Assembly: GCA_035771175.1 (NCBI GenBank)
Contig: CM069595.1
Coordinates: forward strand, 2,831,056-2,895,055
Origin: Paratinospora sagittata
Taxonomy: Eukaryota; Streptophyta; Magnoliopsida; Ranunculales; Menispermaceae
Direction: 5' to 3'
DNA: 64,000 nucleotides
Part shown: positions 15,401 through 26,149 of the stretch, piece after piece
How positions within the stretch are numbered: the stretch's first letter is position 1
Layout of the letters: each line of letters starts with the position of its first letter
Translations under genes and position numbers: made by a program
Notes under the pieces: model-generated
Told to the model about the DNA's origin: nothing
The model's database searches: none
What the model saw: only the letters and a program-made list of their open reading frames with translations

Positions 15401-18400
15401 TATATAAGGTAAAGTTCCAAAGTGACTGTACATCACAGCCCACCCGGGCCTATCCCTAAAGTGATACAAAATTGCCCCACCTGCAGAGCAACTAGTTGCA
15501 AAAATTGAACTAGTTGAAAGGAATCATCAATTATGTAGTGAGGTTATTAAAGCTATAGGTGAGGATACCCAGGGTTTGATTCAAGCATTCTGAGAACAGC
15601 TCGAGAACCTAAATGCTAGGGTGAATCTTCTCACCAGAATAGCAAATACGATCGATCTGAGGGAGACCGAAGGGAGTAAAAAGGTGAAGATCTCATAACC
15701 CAAGCATTATAGTGGAGCTCGTGATGCGAAGGAATTGGAGAATTTCTTGTTCGACCTTGAGCAATAGTTCAATGTGGTGAAATCAAAATCAGAGCAGACT
15801 AAGGTCTCCATGACTACAATGTAACTCACTAAAGATGCCAACTTATGGTGGAGGACCCGTTATGCAGATATTTAGAACGGGTTGGTCGTTATTGATACTT
15901 GAGAAAATCTCAAGCGAGAACTCAAGAATCAATCCCTTTTAGAGAATGTGCAAAGGAAGCTCCAACACACAGGTGTCGTTTGAGAGTATGTGAAGCAATT
16001 TTCTACTCTCATGCTAGACATTCGAGACATGTCAGAGGAAGACATATTGTTCTTTTTCATGGAAGGATTAAAAACGTGGGGTCAAACAGAGTTACAGAGG
16101 CAACGTGTTCAAGATCTCGCATTTGCTCAAGCGGTTGCTAAGAGATGACTAAAGACTGATTAAGCAATTGACATGGGTGATAAGAAGAAATCCACAAATG
16201 GTAATAATTCCAAGCCTCGGCCAGGGAAGGATAAGAGTGGTAAAAGTAAACAGAAGAGTCAGTACAGCAAACAAACCTCGTCTTCCAAGCAAGCATCCAC
16301 ATCTTCCACCACAACGTCCAATTCTAAAACAAAGCAATTGAAGTGCTTCTTGTGTGTAGGGCCACACCGAGTAGCTATTTTTCCTCAGAAGAGTTCCCTC
16401 AATGCCTGGAAATCGATGCTTGGTAACCAAGAAGATTCACAAGGGTCTACCCAATCTCATGTCTCTGTTTGTAGTGAGTCAGATGAACAATGGATGGTGC
16501 TCTCTGATTATTGAATGCCTTGAAAGGGCAAGTCGCAGGGAAGTAGATGGGTACATCTAAGGGATTGATGTTTGTGGAGCTCAAAATCAATGGCAAAACC
16601 ACTCGTGCAATGGTGGATACAAGAGTCACCCATAACTTCATTGTTGAAGGTGAAGTCGAATGCTTGAGTCTCAAACTGGAGAGTGACTCGAGCAAGATTA
16701 AAGCTATTAACTCCATCGCAAGGCCTATCCATGGCATTGCGAAGGCCATTCCTACAAAGGTGGGTAAGTGGTCAGGCTAGACCAATTTTATGGCTCATTT
16801 CCATGGATGATTTTAAGGTGATATTGGGCCTGGAGTTCTTACATAAAGCTAAGGCAGTGTCAATGCCTTACTTGGAGACCTTGTGCATGCTAGGAGACTC
16901 TCCTTGCATGATTCCAACGATTGTAGTTGAGTCAAAGGATAAGAGGATTTTTGCTCTTGAACTCAAGAAGGGTCTAAAGAAGGGGGAGGAGACATATCTG
17001 GCTACCTTGGTGGTAGACAAGAGGGAAGAAGCTTCACAGCCAATACCGAGGTGTTGAAGTTGCTCGCAGACTTCAAAGATGTGATGCCTAAAGAACTTCC
17101 CAAGAAACTTCCTCCATGAAGACCTATTGATCATATGATTGAGTTGATTCCAGGGGCGAAGTTGCCAGCCAGTCGTCCTTACAGGATGGCACCTCCAAAA
17201 TTCACAGTCATGTTGTCCCATGCACCGTCAGTCGTCCACGGTCATGTTGTCCCATGCACCGTCATGTCTTTTTCTATGCAATTGATGGCATTTGTGTACT
17301 TTTCAAGGCCAGTATAATTGACCTCACATTTTGATATTTCCTTTTGGGAATGGAGTAAAAGCTTAAGATCTACCTTGCAGGGGAAGTGGTAGTCGCCTAA
17401 AGGTAGTGCATAGGTGTCCCCTATAACTGAGTGTGCCTTTTAAAGCTACCAACGCGTGTCCCTTGTAATTGCCAGTTGTTGCTAGCAGTGCAAGTATTGC
17501 TCTAGCATTACCTGCTCCCCTATGATGCGCGCGTACTCCTTTCGTGTAGACATATACCCTTGTACAGCATTTACTTGATATCTATACAGTTATACTTCTA
17601 ATAACTTGTTGCTTGCCCTTGTGTCTTGCTATTGCTTTTCAATTATAGGTTGGCTAACTCGACTAACTGATATTGTCGGGTGTCGCCTTAAATCGTTAAT
17701 TGCCCGTGACACTATGCCCCCCCTCCCCAAAAAAAAAAAAGGGTTTAATTAACGATGCTCATTGTTTCCTCCAACAAGAAATGGATCAAGCACGACAAGA
17801 AAGGCATATTTATTACTCTGATGCAAGCTTCCAACAAAAAAATGCATTGTTTCCCCCAAAAAGCATAAGAGAATTAAGTCATGAAACCAAAACAATTACT
17901 AAATTCCATAATATACCCTTCAAAAAAAATCCATAATATAGACAACTTCCACTTAAAGAAAATGAACATCAACTATATTGTCTATAAATATACCATCATA
18001 CACAAAACACAAGTGAAAACAATTACTAAAAAAAGATGAAAGCAAACATAGGCCAGATTGGAGAAATATTTGCACCTCAATTTGTTGAAGTTTGGCTTCA
18101 AAGAGTTTTTCTCTATCTTCCTCCTATAGTTATGATAAGAGAAGTTGAATGCAAGTTAATATCAAGTATCCAATAATAAATAACAAGAAGTAACAAAATA
18201 AAAAAGAAAACTTGGTCAGATGAGAACTCCATGCCTTAAGTGTTCGTCCATCAGGAATAGGATGAGCAAGAACGAAGACTCGATCAATAAGAACAATAAC
18301 AGGCTCTTTACCAAGACTTTTCCAAGGAACCTACAAGTAAAACATTAGAGTGAAATTAAAGAACATTATTAAAAGAAATACAATGTTCATGGCCCAAGTT

Positions 18401-21400
18401 CATTATTTTTTTTTAGAAACTATTGAATTTATCTGAAAAAAAAAAAAAAAAAAACCATAAGTAAACCTATTATGCGGAGAACAAGAAGTCCTCCAAACCC
18501 ATGATTTAGTACGCTGTCATAATAGTTTAAATCATGTTTTGAACGGGTGAACCTTATTGTGAATGAGTTGAAATAAATAGCAAATGGAATCAAATCAATT
18601 GAAAGTTCAAAATGCTAGTTGAATAAGTAGTAAATCAGTCAAAACGAATTACCAAATTGATAACAGGTTGTGGAAACAACAGCACCCTTAGAACCACATG
18701 GGTACTTAATAAACACATATACATAGTTCACATTTTATTATGAATTTTACTATTCACTAATCCAAATCCAAATTCATTTTACTAGGCCCCAAAACGATTT
18801 GGTTTCAATTAAAAATTTTGACAATTGGCCCCTACATTTGTTTGTGAGGCTCCCTCCACGTACTTCCTTTCTTATTTGTTTTCCTCATCTTTTGTATTGA
18901 CTAGTAACTTTGATCTTCAAAAGACAAGGTATGGCAGCAAAACTTTACAGTGGTATTCAGTTTAAGGATCAAAAATGTATGGTTGCATTACTTCTGTTTT
19001 GCAAAAACAGATAGTCAAGTAATATGCATTTTAATAATTTAGTTCACAAAACCATATCTTATACTCATATCAAGATTGTTTAGTTCTAGTCTAGCATTTT
19101 CAGCAAATGTTAGAAGGAAAAACAAATGGAAGAATTTGAGTAAGATCAGCCAATGCACAGAAGAAAATAAATCTCAGATGTAAACATGGTATGAGCCTTA
19201 GACCATAGTGTAGGCAAGTCAAACAGCTTAAGATAAAATAACAAGAAAATATGTTCAACTCCTCCAATGAATTAAAAGAAAAATGAGTAAAGATCCAAGG
19301 TTGCATGAAAGCAATGAGACAACAGAAAATACCTTCAATGTTATGGTACCAACAAAGCCAGCTTTGACAGTGACAGGAAGCCGAAGTGAATTTAGTGCCT
19401 CTGCCTTCAATTTCAAGTCTTTGAGGACAACATCTCCTACAGAGGAGAATGAAACCATTTTAACAAATTTAGTATTAGCAAGCAACAAAAATAAAAGCTA
19501 GTTTCCACAAAAGAAAATCAAAAGACATTGAAAAAGAAAAAGACAAATAATAAGTCAAGAACAGACAATATCAGCAGCCCTCAAGGACACGAGATGAACC
19601 TGGTAGACCAAGACAATGCATCCTAAAGGGTGTAGACCAAGACAATGCTTCCTAAAGGGTATGGTTGTTCAAATGAAATACAAAATTACATGATGTTTAA
19701 GATCTTGGGCCCTATCAATTTGAAGCAATCATTTTAAGGTTTTTAAGGCTGTGTTTAGTTCTTAATTTAAATCTTTTGTTTTTTTTTTTTTTGACAAGAA
19801 ACTAGAATATCATATTAGTAATAAGAGCAAAACAACATGGCTATTAGCCAGATACAACATGTTCTTAATTTAAATCTTGGATACAACCCAAATAGTAATA
19901 ATAAAAATAATAATTCTCTAGAAAACAGCCTATTTTCTAAGAAAAAAAATTAAAAAATATTTTTTTTATTTTTTGGATACAAAAATTGGTGCCTAGATCA
20001 CAAAACAAACATAGCCTAAATCTTTCAGATTACAAGGACCAAAATATTTGACTATTCGAGAAAGTACAAGAATCAAGGAAGAAGTTGTTAACAAGGAAAA
20101 ATTAATAATAGATGTTAAAAAATTAGTTTTCCAGATAACGAAAATATGAATGGTCAACTACGGAAACGGTAAATCTATTTTCTACAGTGCAAAAGTTTGG
20201 ATGTTCAATCAAGGAAGTTGAATATCGATTTTTCAAAAAAGAACATTTTAAAGTATCAAATACTATGTTTGAAGATTGACCAATATGGTTTTGGCTTGCA
20301 GTGTTAAATATAACTTCCTTCTTGATAAGTAGTTTTTGAAAAAACTTTCAACTCACTGTGATCAAGTTTCCTTCGTGTGATTGAAGTACAATCGTCTTTT
20401 TGGGTTGTAGATTTCATGATCTAGCTTCTGAAGTTCAATTAATTATGAAATGAGTTGATGATTTTTTGTGGAAAATCTAGTAAATCAAATCTTGGATTCT
20501 AGATTGAAATAAAAATTCTTGTACTTTATTGATTTATTTAATTGAGTTTTTCAGTGAAAATATTCTTTGTATAGTTACATAGACACATGGAAGCCTTTAT
20601 CTCATGTTGAGAGGGGTTATCACCACATCAAACGGGCGAGTGTATTATTTAGTTGATTATAATAATTTATATGTATCAATTCAAATTTAATATAAATTTC
20701 AAATCTACTAGTACAACTTGAACGTTTTAAAATCTAAACCATCAAAAAGTAACATATGTCATATTACCATAAGGATTCTCCCTTAGTTTACTATTTTAAC
20801 ATAAATATTGCTGCAAAATAAGCAAATACAATGTAATTAAGCATAATACTTTTTACATCAAAGTATACATTAATTAAAGTGCACAAAGTTTCAATGCATA
20901 ATCTTTTGGTAAGGACTTGGGAGAAAGCCTTTTCCAGACATTCTAGATTTAGCATAAAATCAGTATAATAAGAGGGGAGAGAAAGTAATGACCCATATTT
21001 AAAAGACATTAGAAGGACAGTGAAACAAATAAAATAAAAACTTAGATTGCAATAAAAAGAGGAAATTGCAAACTAAAATCAAGAATAGAATGCAAAATCT
21101 TCGATGTTTCAAAACTAATAATTCTAACTACAGATAATACAACTAGACAGGTCCTTCAGGTTAGACAACAACAAAGCACGATAGAAAATACAGCTAGCAC
21201 TTAAAACACATACCTTTCCAGACACTGATTCTTAGAGCTTCGGCTGAGAGTCCATGAACATATTCACCCAAATATTTTCGAAGCAAATGTAGGACCTGCA
21301 AAAGAGAAGCACAAAACAAGTCAGTAATTCAAACACAAACTATTCCAACTGCAGCTTAAAAGATCTGGCAGACTCAAAAGCACAAAACGACCAGCTTAAC

Positions 21401-22300
21401 ATTCCAAATAATAGTGCTATCAAAATAACTACAGGTAAAAAATCCAATGGATCAGAAAGTTTATCTGACCATGACTCATCCATTTCATGTCACTTAAGAC
21501 CTTCATTTAGCAGAAAATTGTCATGAGTTTATAAGGAATGAAGAACTTTTTAGATTCTTAGGAAAATGCAACTTTTCACCAATACACGGAATAAAACCTA
21601 TAAAATTTATCTTTGTGTAACAACTAATTATGTCTGATTTTGTTACATTTTCATTTGGTCATATTCTTTTTCCATCCCACTTATGTTTGTGTAACCATTA
21701 ACTTTCTACAATTTTCATAATATTCATGTATTGGTATTAGTTTCAGTCATCTAATTTATAGATAAGCATGACTTTGAAATTTGTCCAAATCTACATAAAT
21801 TTTGTTTTCAATAAATTCTTTTCATCCAATCAAAGAAATTTGTTTCTACATTAATCCAGTATCATCATTGATTAAATTGTTAACAATTCCAGTAATTATG
21901 CTACAGTTTCTCGGTTGGTGAAATTGTTTCAATATACAAAGTAGTTAGTGAACAAATTATACACTAAATTTAGCTCATCTATTCTGTTTTTGCTGAAATC
22001 TTTTTCCCTGGGGAAGTAGTAAGTACTTCGCTATGTACTGCTCGGTGTAAAAGAATTCAACTCCAAATTTATAAAGCGCTATTGAATTACCGCCACCGTA
22101 AAGAAATTCCGAAAAGTAACATAAACAATCGCATAAACTGATAAATATTTTCCATATCAGTACGATGCGATGCATGATTTTCCACATTGCGTGAATAGTG
22201 ATCGTCCCTAAATTGATCAAAAACTGAAAAATTCAGTAACATTCTCGTCACGAAATTAATTAACGATGCAGGTTAAGATCCTTACGTGAGCTTCAAACAT
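1..22300 (-). CDS. VPS13: VPS13-like bridge-type lipid transfer protein (chorein family), first 26 exons, 3' end outside window
   Basis: VPS13 proteins form long hydrophobic grooves that move lipids between membranes at contact sites. Coding exons (minus strand, in order): 22286-22300, 21214-21295, 19333-19436, 18235-18330, 18076-18123, 11998-12048, 11769-11872, 11518-11635, 10964-11065, 10647-10847, 10369-10523, 9950-10108, 9719-9811, 9233-9581, 9032-9145, 5362-5457, 3853-3920, 3381-3501, 3084-3305, 2769-2996, 2580-2689, 2384-2480, 1077-1175, 833-973, 607-675, <1-232. All join in one open frame of about 1091 residues. The chorein start (MFEAHVLHLLRKYLGEYVHG, ISVWKG, LKLKAEALNSL) covers residues 1-115. 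SNVHIKYED and NETFDTSGALDKLRK follow near 150-205. A PH-like domain lies at about 843-944 (LVLSGLYLYVLES to EEEKATWLKGL), as in plant VPS13. No internal stop was found. Two splice sites are unusual: a GC donor after exon 4 and a weak GTGATT donor after exon 11, where the joined protein appears one residue shorter than relatives as I remember them. Exon edges were read by eye. Confidence 0.93.
1176..2383 (-). other. VPS13 intron 22, no gene seen
   Basis: This 1.2-kb intron is AT-rich, with several A and T runs (for example near 1441-1455 and 2212-2227). I see no coding, RNA or transposon signature in it. Confidence 0.6.
3921..5361 (-). other. VPS13 intron 16 with LTR-like stretch
   Basis: The intron holds a stretch from about 4540 to 4855 that reads like a plant LTR on the plus strand. 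It starts TGTTAGGAAATTAGC, repeats an 'aaattaacaag/tagcaag' motif, carries a TATA-like TATAAAAAGGGG near 4725, and ends close to CTACA. No partner LTR, primer site or clear target duplication was found, so this may be a solo LTR remnant or a chance resemblance. Confidence 0.3.
5458..9031 (-). other. VPS13 intron 15 (3.6 kb), repeat-derived
   Basis: This long intron lies between the exons ending SATIAPCHVT and beginning VLMESYNRF. It contains two degenerate tandem units of about 74 bp (near 6423-6570), a GAGGC/GCCTC-rich stretch (about 6700-6760 and 7310-7500), and two degenerate units of about 79 bp (near 7522-7680). The text at 5650-6660 resembles the untranslated part of an LTR but has no proven ends. 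No open reading frame of note was seen. Confidence 0.5.
7310..7500. repeat. GAGGC/GCCTC-rich palindromic repeat block
   Basis: The decamer-like words CTTGAGGC and GCCTCAAGG recur about a dozen times in both orientations over 190 bp, often joined by CTTAAG. A weaker group of the same words lies at 6690-6760, so the two may be ends of one degraded element. The family is not identified. Confidence 0.55.
13440..14345 (+). mobile_element. 5'-truncated LINE (L1-type) ORF2 remnant
   Basis: Translation gives the C-terminal part of a plant L1-type ORF2 protein, broken by stops and shifts. IEKMMRNFLW and VKWEKVKKDLEHGGLGIGDL lie at about 13560-13700. A reverse-transcriptase zinc-binding domain (CCLC, then HVFRDC, ELWNSW) lies at about 13870-13970, and a typical end (WCIWVERNSRIFND) at about 14085-14125. 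The element ends in a poly(A) run at 14334-14345, which fixes its sense as plus. The missing 5' part fits target-primed integration that stopped early. Confidence 0.8.
15120..17600 (+). mobile_element. Deleted Ty3/Gypsy LTR retrotransposon remnant
   Basis: Two related LTR-like stretches, about 15124-15358 and 17356-17590, share most of their sequence (for example the GCAAGTATTGCTCTA word). Between them lies a degraded gag with several stops (YVKQFSTLMLDIRDMSEEDI at about 15990-16050), a spoiled zinc knuckle (CFLCVGPHRVAIF), and a protease in which the DTG triad reads DTR (near 16618). The first residues of reverse transcriptase (HMIELIPGAKLPASRPYRMA) end abruptly near 17200. Reverse transcriptase core, RNase H and integrase are missing, so the copy cannot move by itself. 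Confidence 0.75.
17206..17265. repeat. Short tandem duplication in the Gypsy remnant
   Basis: A unit of about 36 bp containing TCATGTTGTCCCATGCACCG occurs twice in a row, exactly where the reverse-transcriptase reading frame is lost. It probably marks the deletion scar. Confidence 0.6.
18124..18234 (-). other. GC-AG intron (VPS13 intron 4)
   Basis: The upstream exon must end in codons for R-T-L-K and the next begin with E-E-D-R-E. The only join that gives this reads AAG then GCATGG at the donor and CTATAG at the acceptor. This is a GC-AG intron of 111 bp. The first GT further on would insert foreign residues. GC donors are a known minor class in plants. Confidence 0.8.
18331..22285 (-). other. 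VPS13 introns 1 to 3, mostly plain sequence
   Basis: Three introns (21296-22285, 19437-21213, 18331-19332) separate the first four exons. Seen in them: a 29-bp unit repeated in tandem near 19602-19659, with one difference, and a short LINE tail on the minus strand at about 19771-19865. Otherwise AT-rich sequence without gene signals. Confidence 0.6.
19771..19865 (-). mobile_element. Very short LINE 3' tail
   Basis: Read on the minus strand, this ends in TAGTTTCTTGTC followed by a poly(A) run. The LINE copy ending at 14345 closes with the near-identical GTTTCTTGTC plus poly(A). About 90 bp survives, so this looks like a severely 5'-truncated insertion of the same or a related family, in the opposite orientation. 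Confidence 0.45.
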
Positions 22301-22883
22301 TGTGACAAATCGAATCAATCCTCATATGCGGCAATGGAATCAAGCTTATTTCGCTCTAAGATTCAACATAAACGAGATCTCTCTGTAAAACCGTTTCGTG
22401 AAAACGACGAACTTCTCCAGTAGATCAACGAACTTCCGATCGAACAACCATTGGAACTCCCGTCGTTGGGGAAAACCTATACTGACGGACGGTTAGAGAC
22501 TTGGAAGAAATGACAGAAATGGGGAAGAGAGCGGCACTTGGTCCCAGGCTTTTTACCTTGGGCTTAAATAGATTTTTTTCGGGTAACTCCTCTCCTTTTT
22601 GGGCTAATACGGCCCATGTGCGCAAAGCTAGATGTTAACGAGCAGTGTGTTTTGGGAACGTCATTTTGAGGGCTCTTAATTATATTCCTGTTTTCAAAAA
22701 AAAAATTAAAAATTATATTCCTATGCCTGCAAGTTATAGTATTTTCAATTATTTAATTAACGAAGGTTCAAAACTTTTTCTTAAGTTATGAAGGTTCAAA
22801 ACATGAAAAAGTATCCTTTTGAAAGAAAAAAAAATTGAAAAAGGTGGTCAATCTTTAAATTAAATTCTTCTTATGATATTTTT

Positions 22884-23122
22884 TTCTTTCTTTTTTTTTT
22901 ATTTTTTTGGTAAATAAAAATTTAGATGAGGGAAGGCTACCCTAATCCAAGACCAGGGTATGCCATTGACCTTAAAAGAGAATTTATGGTGGTACTTACT
23001 GATTATCTACAAACGAAAAACATATTTCAATTCTGAGGTTAAAAATGATTGGCACAGGATTCGAATCATTACTTAAGGCGAGAAGTAAAAAATTTTGAAT
23101 CAACTGAGCCCTCATTAGCCCT
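22884..23122 (-). mobile_element. tRNA-derived SINE, first of two
   Basis: On the minus strand the head carries a polymerase III A box (GGGCTCAGTTG, 23101-23111) and, 33 nt on, a B box (GATTCGAATCC, 23057-23067). The 3' end runs into an A-rich tail (22884-22906). The copy is flanked by a 14-bp direct repeat with one mismatch (CTTATGATATTTTT at 22870-22883, CTTATAATATTTTT at 23123-23136), as expected for LINE-driven insertion. The body shows no coding potential. Confidence 0.75.
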
Positions 23123-23832
23123 CTTATAATATTTTTGCATCAATTTGGTGTTCTCCACGGTTAAATTAATGAAGATTTAAAGGCATGGAAAAGTAGTTAA
23201 TTCTTGGGTCTATAAAATATTAAGAAACGTGATTTATAAGGAAATAGAAAATGTAGAGCTTAAAAAAATGGGTGTACTCAAAAAATCAAAAAGGCTTAAA
23301 AAATGAACAAATGACGAATCACCTTAGTAACGTGTGTGTGAGAAAACTAGATAGGTAGCCAAGTTTTCGTAAGAGGTCCCCAAGCATTAATTTATAGTCA
23401 TCATTCAAGTAAGCATTTATAAGTTTGAGAAAATTCAAAATCCTGACTTCGCTTGATTAACAATTTTTTGTATTTGAAAATTAAAACCATATTGAAAACA
23501 CAAAAAAATAGGTTTGATTGATCAAAATTTTGAGAATATTTTTCAATATTTTGCCAAGACAACTTGTTTTTGGAAAAACAATAATTATATATGAGATTTT
23601 CATGTTTTTATTTGTATTTCTGATTTTACAACTTTTTTCGCGCACTCCATTTTGTATTTAACTCCTGACAATGCTGATAAAGAACTTATATATATATAAT
23701 CAAGTTGAAAATCGAAAAATTATCAATAACCAGATTGATATTAATTTCATCAGTTTGTTCACACACTGCAATTAATATTGCGTATATATTTCAGTTTTTT
23801 TTTTTATACTGGTTTTTTGGCTTCCCCTATTC

Positions 23833-23996
23833 TTTTTTTTTTTGAGTTGATACTAATCCTTTTACATTGGACATGACAAAAATATTTAGACTGACCTTTA
23901 TAACAAAAATTGATAAATAAAAGTACACATAAGCTCGAACTCGATACTTGAACTTCAATCTTATTTATATTTAGTTTTTCAACCAATTACGCTACC
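23833..23996 (-). mobile_element. tRNA-derived SINE, second of two
   Basis: On the minus strand, TAGCGTAATTGG (23983-23994) fits an A box, and AGTTCGAGCTT (23931-23941) a B box about 41 nt further on. The copy ends in an A run (about 23833-23843). The body differs from the SINE at 22884-23122, so it is a separate family or a much older copy. No clear target duplication was found. Confidence 0.55.
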
Positions 23997-24829
23997 ATTA
24001 ATTATATTTCAATTGTTATTACTGCCTATTATAGGGATTTTAATGCACGTGTTAAAACAACTAAAATGAAACATGCACCTCACACATTACTTCCTCGTGA
24101 CTGCGCTATTGTTTTTATATAAATGACGTATGATGTATGTTCAACCATAGTCAAATTCCAATTGTTGTGCTTCAAAATTCAATTAAAAATGTTATTTCCG
24201 AGTCCCGTCTATGATATGCATGGCTTTTTTCCAAAGTCATTATTTGTGGACACTATAATTCATATGCTCCTCATCGCATGCTGAATTTCAATCATTAACT
24301 CAATAATGTAAAATAAAACACTAAATAGCACAAGAATACATTTGAACCCTACTAACATCAAAAGAAAATTTTCTTTTAGATCCATGCACCTATATTTAGC
24401 AAATAGATACTGAGATCGTATCAACAAATCACATCTAAAACTATTTTGCTAGTCTTATCATTGTACAACTTTACCAAAAATATTTGTTATGTTTCACCAT
24501 ATTAAAAAAAGGGTAAAAATTAATTTAATAAAGAATGGATATTAAATCTTAATTTTAAAAGTAGGAGAAGACGTGAAGTATAAAAAAATGTTTGCTTTTT
24601 TTAAATTAATGGATTGGTGGGGCTTAGGCGGCTGTCATTGAAAATAAAGAACATTTACGAGGACCCAAGTCTTCGAGCGCTAAAGGCGACGTCGAATATT
24701 CGCATGTTGGAAAATTTTTTCCTTTGATTTTTATTATTATTTTTCAAAAAAAAAAAACCAAAGGCTGGTTTGAACGGTCAAAAAGAGCCTCTTTGCCAGA
24801 AAAAAAGAACACATAAATGTTAGGGCTTG

Positions 24830-26149
24830 CGTTTGACTGTCATCAACTCTACCATCAGAGAAAGCAAAGCCAAGAAAGAGGTGAAAATCAATAGTTGTTC
24901 TCTAGATATCTGTTTTTATTCTCATCATGTTGCCATTCTCGGCGTTGCTAATCGGGAGGATTTACGAGATCTTTGAATTCTCTTGATCTAGTTGGTATGT
25001 TTCTTACTGTCAATCTTCTTTGCTTAAGATGAGTAGTTTTTCTTTTATTTGTGTGTTTTTTTTTTTTTTGGAATGTTTTATGTGGTTTTGATGACTTTAG
25101 ATCTGTATAGGGAGTGTTGAAATACGGATCATCTATTCCTGGACTTGGAATGTATAAATATATATTTTTCTGTGATTAAATCTCGTAATAGTTAGCGCGA
25201 TATGCTTGCTTCTGTTGTTCAGGGTTTGATGGAGTAGTTTCTTTTTTTATTTTTTTACGATTTATTGATTCTAAATACTCAGGTATTCTTTAAGTTTATT
25301 CCGACAGTTGCTAGACCACCAATCACCGATCTGTATCAGAACATGTTTGTCACTCTAAATGTGGAGATAACGGTCACTCTTGCTGGGTTTCCATATAATT
25401 ATTGTCTTAATTTTTTATTTTTATTTTTTAAGTTGGTTTTCTCTTTTGATAAAGTGGTACTGTGGTAAGAATATTTGACATCCAGTTCTCTTTCCCTTGA
25501 TTTTGAGTTTGTTTTAATAAGTAATAGCCATTGTTAAATCAATTTAGGAATTCTATTAGTTCATGACTGATAAATTAATGACCGTCCTTTAGCTACGAGT
25601 TATAATTGATTTATCTATGGATTTATGATGTAAAGCCCTTTTTTTGGTTGCTATAAACAACTTTAAGAAATCAATTTGAGGACATATGTTTAAATAGAAG
25701 AGCATTGAAATGGTGCATATCTTTTCCTAAAGAAAGTGGCGAATGTGGATTTCTTTAGAAGTTTATTTATTGCATGCCTAGACCAGTGTAATTTCCAGTT
25801 GGAAATGAGTAACATGTTTTTGGCGTCCCTTTAAATCTTGTTTATTTGCATGGATATGGTATGAAGTCTGGTTTTAGTAGCAAGATTTTGATATTGCACT
25901 GGATAATTGGTCATTTATTCTTCTTTGCACATTAGATATTTGGTCAATGAATTGTTTTTTTGGCTTTCCTTGTATAGAATCACTCTTTTTTTTTGTATTT
26001 TCTTTTGAAGCATCTTTTTTTTTTTTTGTTAAGGTGCTTGTGGGGTGATCATTTATCTCACTGTTTAAGCAGGTTTTTATTGTTGGCTTGCTTGAATTGG
26101 AAAGTTCTTCTACAAGTGTTAGTTGAAAGCTGTGCGATCTGTTTCTAGA
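24830..26149 (+). other. 5' untranslated exon and leader intron of the shaggy-like kinase gene
   Basis: A likely first, non-coding exon ends at 24994 before a GTATGT donor. The leader intron would end either near 26072 (TTTAAGCAG) or directly before the start codon (TTTCTAG, 26149). The intron is T-rich, as plant leader introns are, and holds no long open frame. The transcription start cannot be fixed from sequence alone. Confidence 0.5.

Larger units (their letters stand above)
12049..18075 (-). other. VPS13 intron 5 (6.0 kb), host of nested retroelement remains
   Basis: This is the largest intron in the visible gene, between exon 5 (EEDREKLFEAKLQQIE) and exon 6 (ELETATLEAKARSKAEN). It holds a 5'-truncated LINE (about 13440-14345) and a deleted Gypsy element (about 15120-17600), both in the opposite sense to VPS13. 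I see nothing identifiable at 12050-13400. The 14930-15115 stretch repeats CGGGTT/AACCCGA words of unknown origin. Confidence 0.8.
22301..24829. other. Intergenic region between divergent VPS13 and shaggy-like kinase genes
   Basis: About 2.5 kb of very AT-rich DNA should hold both promoters, since the genes point away from each other. The VPS13 leader probably occupies about 22301-22500. Two tRNA-derived SINEs lie in the middle. No certain TATA box or other promoter element can be fixed by eye. Confidence 0.6.

Noticed and set aside
22884..23996. True tRNA genes suggested by A and B boxes
   Set aside because: No cloverleaf with paired acceptor and anticodon arms could be formed, and A-rich tails plus a target duplication point to SINEs.
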